A stretch of DNA of 7,226 nt from an uncultured Alistipes sp. (GTDB lineage: Bacteria; Bacteroidota; Bacteroidia; Bacteroidales; Rikenellaceae), in assembly GCA_900550925.1 (NCBI GenBank), contig URTU01000090.1, positions 1-7,226 of the forward strand. The letters run 5' to 3'. Below, one piece after another: positions 6,480 to 7,226 of this stretch. The notes under the pieces are model-generated. The model had not been told where the DNA came from and ran no database searches. It saw nothing but the letters and a program-made list of their open reading frames with translations. The first letter of the stretch is position 1; every line of letters starts with the position of its first letter. A program made the translations under genes and the position numbers.

Positions 6480-6509
6480 TTTTTTACGCGAGTGTAAAAA
6501 TATTTTACA
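6480..6509. promoter_or_regulatory. Candidate enhancer (UAS) for the NtrC-type regulator: TTTTAC/GTAAAA inverted-repeat cluster
   Basis: TGTAAAA-ATA-TTTTACA (6493-6509) is an inverted repeat with perfect 7-bp arms. A third half-site, TTTTTAC (6481-6487), pairs with GTAAAAA (6494-6500) as a second overlapping inverted repeat. The two TTTTAC copies (6482 and 6503) are 21 bp apart, two helical turns. The cluster centre is about 90 bp upstream of the start predicted from the sigma-54 box, within the usual range for NtrC-type enhancers. Binding by the neighbouring regulator is inference; it could also serve the regulator's own promoter. Confidence 0.45.
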
Positions 6510-6513
6510 TTTA

Positions 6514-6524
6514 GGTCGTCGACC
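6514..6524. repeat. Short palindrome GGTCG-T-CGACC between the enhancer candidate and the sigma-54 box
   Basis: Five-base arms around a single central base, five bases downstream of the TTTTACA arm. It could be a second protein-binding site, but short GC-rich palindromes containing TCGA arise easily by chance. Confidence 0.25.
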
Positions 6525-6563
6525 GTAATGCGTTTTTCATTGTATATAAGGCAGTTGAAAGTT

Positions 6564-6580
6564 TTGGCACAGGGTTGGCA
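6564..6580 (+). promoter_or_regulatory. Sigma-54 (-24/-12) promoter of the TolC-type gene
   Basis: TTGGCACAGGGTTGGCA compared with the consensus TTGGCACGNNNNTTGCW differs at two defined positions. The invariant GG (6566-6567) and GC (6578-6579) are exactly ten bases apart. The predicted start is near 6591, giving a leader of about 29 bases to the ATG at 6620. No TAnnTTTG box lies at a usable distance upstream of that ATG. The divergent gene encodes a sigma-54 activator, which supports the call. Confidence 0.65.
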
Positions 6581-6619
6581 CAGATTGGATGCAACAAGCA
6601 AAAAAGTCCTAAACCCGTA

Positions 6620-7226
6620 TGAAACGAACGGTTTTTATACCTTTGGTGTCAATTTTATGGACACTCACCCAAACACCCGTCCTGGCAACGACGCCCACAG
6701 CCGTTGCAACAGCCGACAGTGTAACCCTTACGGCTACAGCCCCTGACTCGACAGCGGTTGTCACGGCCGACACTGCAACACTCGAAACGTCCGCTACGGC
6801 CCCGGCCGAGGCAAAGCCGATGTCGCTCGACGAGTGCATGCGCTATGCCGTCGAACACAGCCCCGCCGTACGCCGGCAGGACTACACAAACCAAAACTAC
6901 CGGCAGGACTACATCGAATCCATCGCGGCACTCGTCCCCTCGGTCAGCGGTTCGGTAGGCGCTTCGACCAGCTTCGGACGTTCGGTCGACCCCGAAACCA
7001 ACACCTATACCGATGTCTCAAACTTCGACAACTCATATTCCGTCTCGGGACAGATGCCCGTATTTGCCGGGCTGACCGGTATCAATACGATCCGCGCCGC
7101 CCGCGTCATGCGGATGCAGGGGGTCGAAGAGCTGCAACTGGCCCGCGACCAGATCGCTCTGGAGACCATGCAGGCCTATTTCGATGTGGTCTACTACACC
7201 GAAAGCGTGCGTCTGGCCCGCGAGCA
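6620..7226 (+). CDS. TolC-family outer-membrane efflux protein, N-terminal part (cut by window edge)
   Basis: 202 residues are visible before the right edge; family members are usually 400-500 long. A Sec signal peptide (MKRTVFIPLV start, probable cleavage after VLA at 23) is followed by a Thr/Ala-rich stretch (about 24-66) that looks disordered and contains an imperfect duplication. The TolC-like domain then begins at MSLDECMRYAVEHSPAVRRQ (68-87), matching the family's usual first-helix pattern. SGSVGASTSFGRSVDPET (110-127) is likely the first outer-membrane strand region. FAGLTGINTIRAARV (149-163) and the following helix up to YFDVVYYTESVRLARE also fit the family. TolC-type trimers form the exit duct of tripartite pumps across the outer membrane, so adaptor and inner-membrane pump genes probably follow outside the window. 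It is divergent from the NtrC/NtrY pair, preceded by a sigma-54 box, and has no clear Shine-Dalgarno. Confidence 0.9.

Noticed and set aside
6341..6601. 86-codon minus-strand open frame upstream of the response regulator
   Set aside because: It covers the AT-rich regulatory spacer including the sigma-54 box, has no recognisable motif and no convincing translation signal. Its end overlaps the regulator start by chance.
6639..6646. TACCTTTG box on the plus strand
   Set aside because: It matches TAnnTTTG but lies inside the tolC signal-peptide codons. A transcript from it would lose the signal peptide, with the next in-frame Met only at residue 68.
1..7226. CRISPR array, tRNA, insertion sequence, toxin-antitoxin or phage defence genes
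   Set aside because: I looked on both strands and found no spaced direct repeats, cloverleaf, transposase motifs or defence-type domains. The window is housekeeping and regulatory chromosome.

Overview
The window looks like chromosomal DNA of a Bacteroidota bacterium, probably of the Alistipes/Rikenellaceae kind. Three things suggest this: GC-rich coding sequence (by eye, not counted), several upstream regions with the Bacteroidota -7 promoter box TAnnTTTG instead of an E. coli -10, and gene families typical of gut Bacteroidota (M23-like protein next to dxr, NtrC/NtrY pair next to a TolC-type gene). The genus is inference only.

Left part, minus strand (1-2092): read in transcription order, a CYTH-fold phosphatase-like gene (2092-1616), a 200-bp gap with a promoter, a membrane-anchored LytM/M23-fold protein (1415-555), then after 25 bp the start of dxr (529-1, running off the left edge). 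dxr encodes the first committed step of the MEP isoprenoid pathway. The M23-like protein appears to have lost every metal-binding and catalytic residue, so it is probably a scaffold or regulator of cell-wall enzymes rather than a peptidase.

Middle, plus strand (2304-3485): an alkaline phosphatase lipoprotein, divergent from the CYTH gene. The 211-bp divergent spacer carries one TATATTTG promoter for each side and several short inverted repeats. The phosphatase ends in a strong 14-bp-stem terminator (3526-3567).

Right part: a two-component system on the minus strand, an NtrC-family response regulator (6344-4974) followed with a 4-base ATGA overlap by an NtrY-like histidine kinase (4977-3664). 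Divergent from it starts a TolC-family outer-membrane efflux gene (6620 to the right edge). The 275-bp spacer between them holds a good match to a sigma-54 promoter (GG-N10-GC, 6564-6580) facing the tolC gene. About 90 bp upstream of its predicted start is an AT-rich inverted-repeat cluster, where an NtrC-type enhancer site would be expected. The simplest reading is a self-contained circuit: membrane kinase, NtrC-type activator, then a sigma-54-driven efflux operon whose other members (adaptor, ABC or RND pump) would lie beyond the right edge. I see no tRNA, rRNA, CRISPR array, IS element or phage gene. The most interesting items are this proposed sigma-54 circuit and the catalytically dead M23 protein; neither is demonstrably new from sequence alone.
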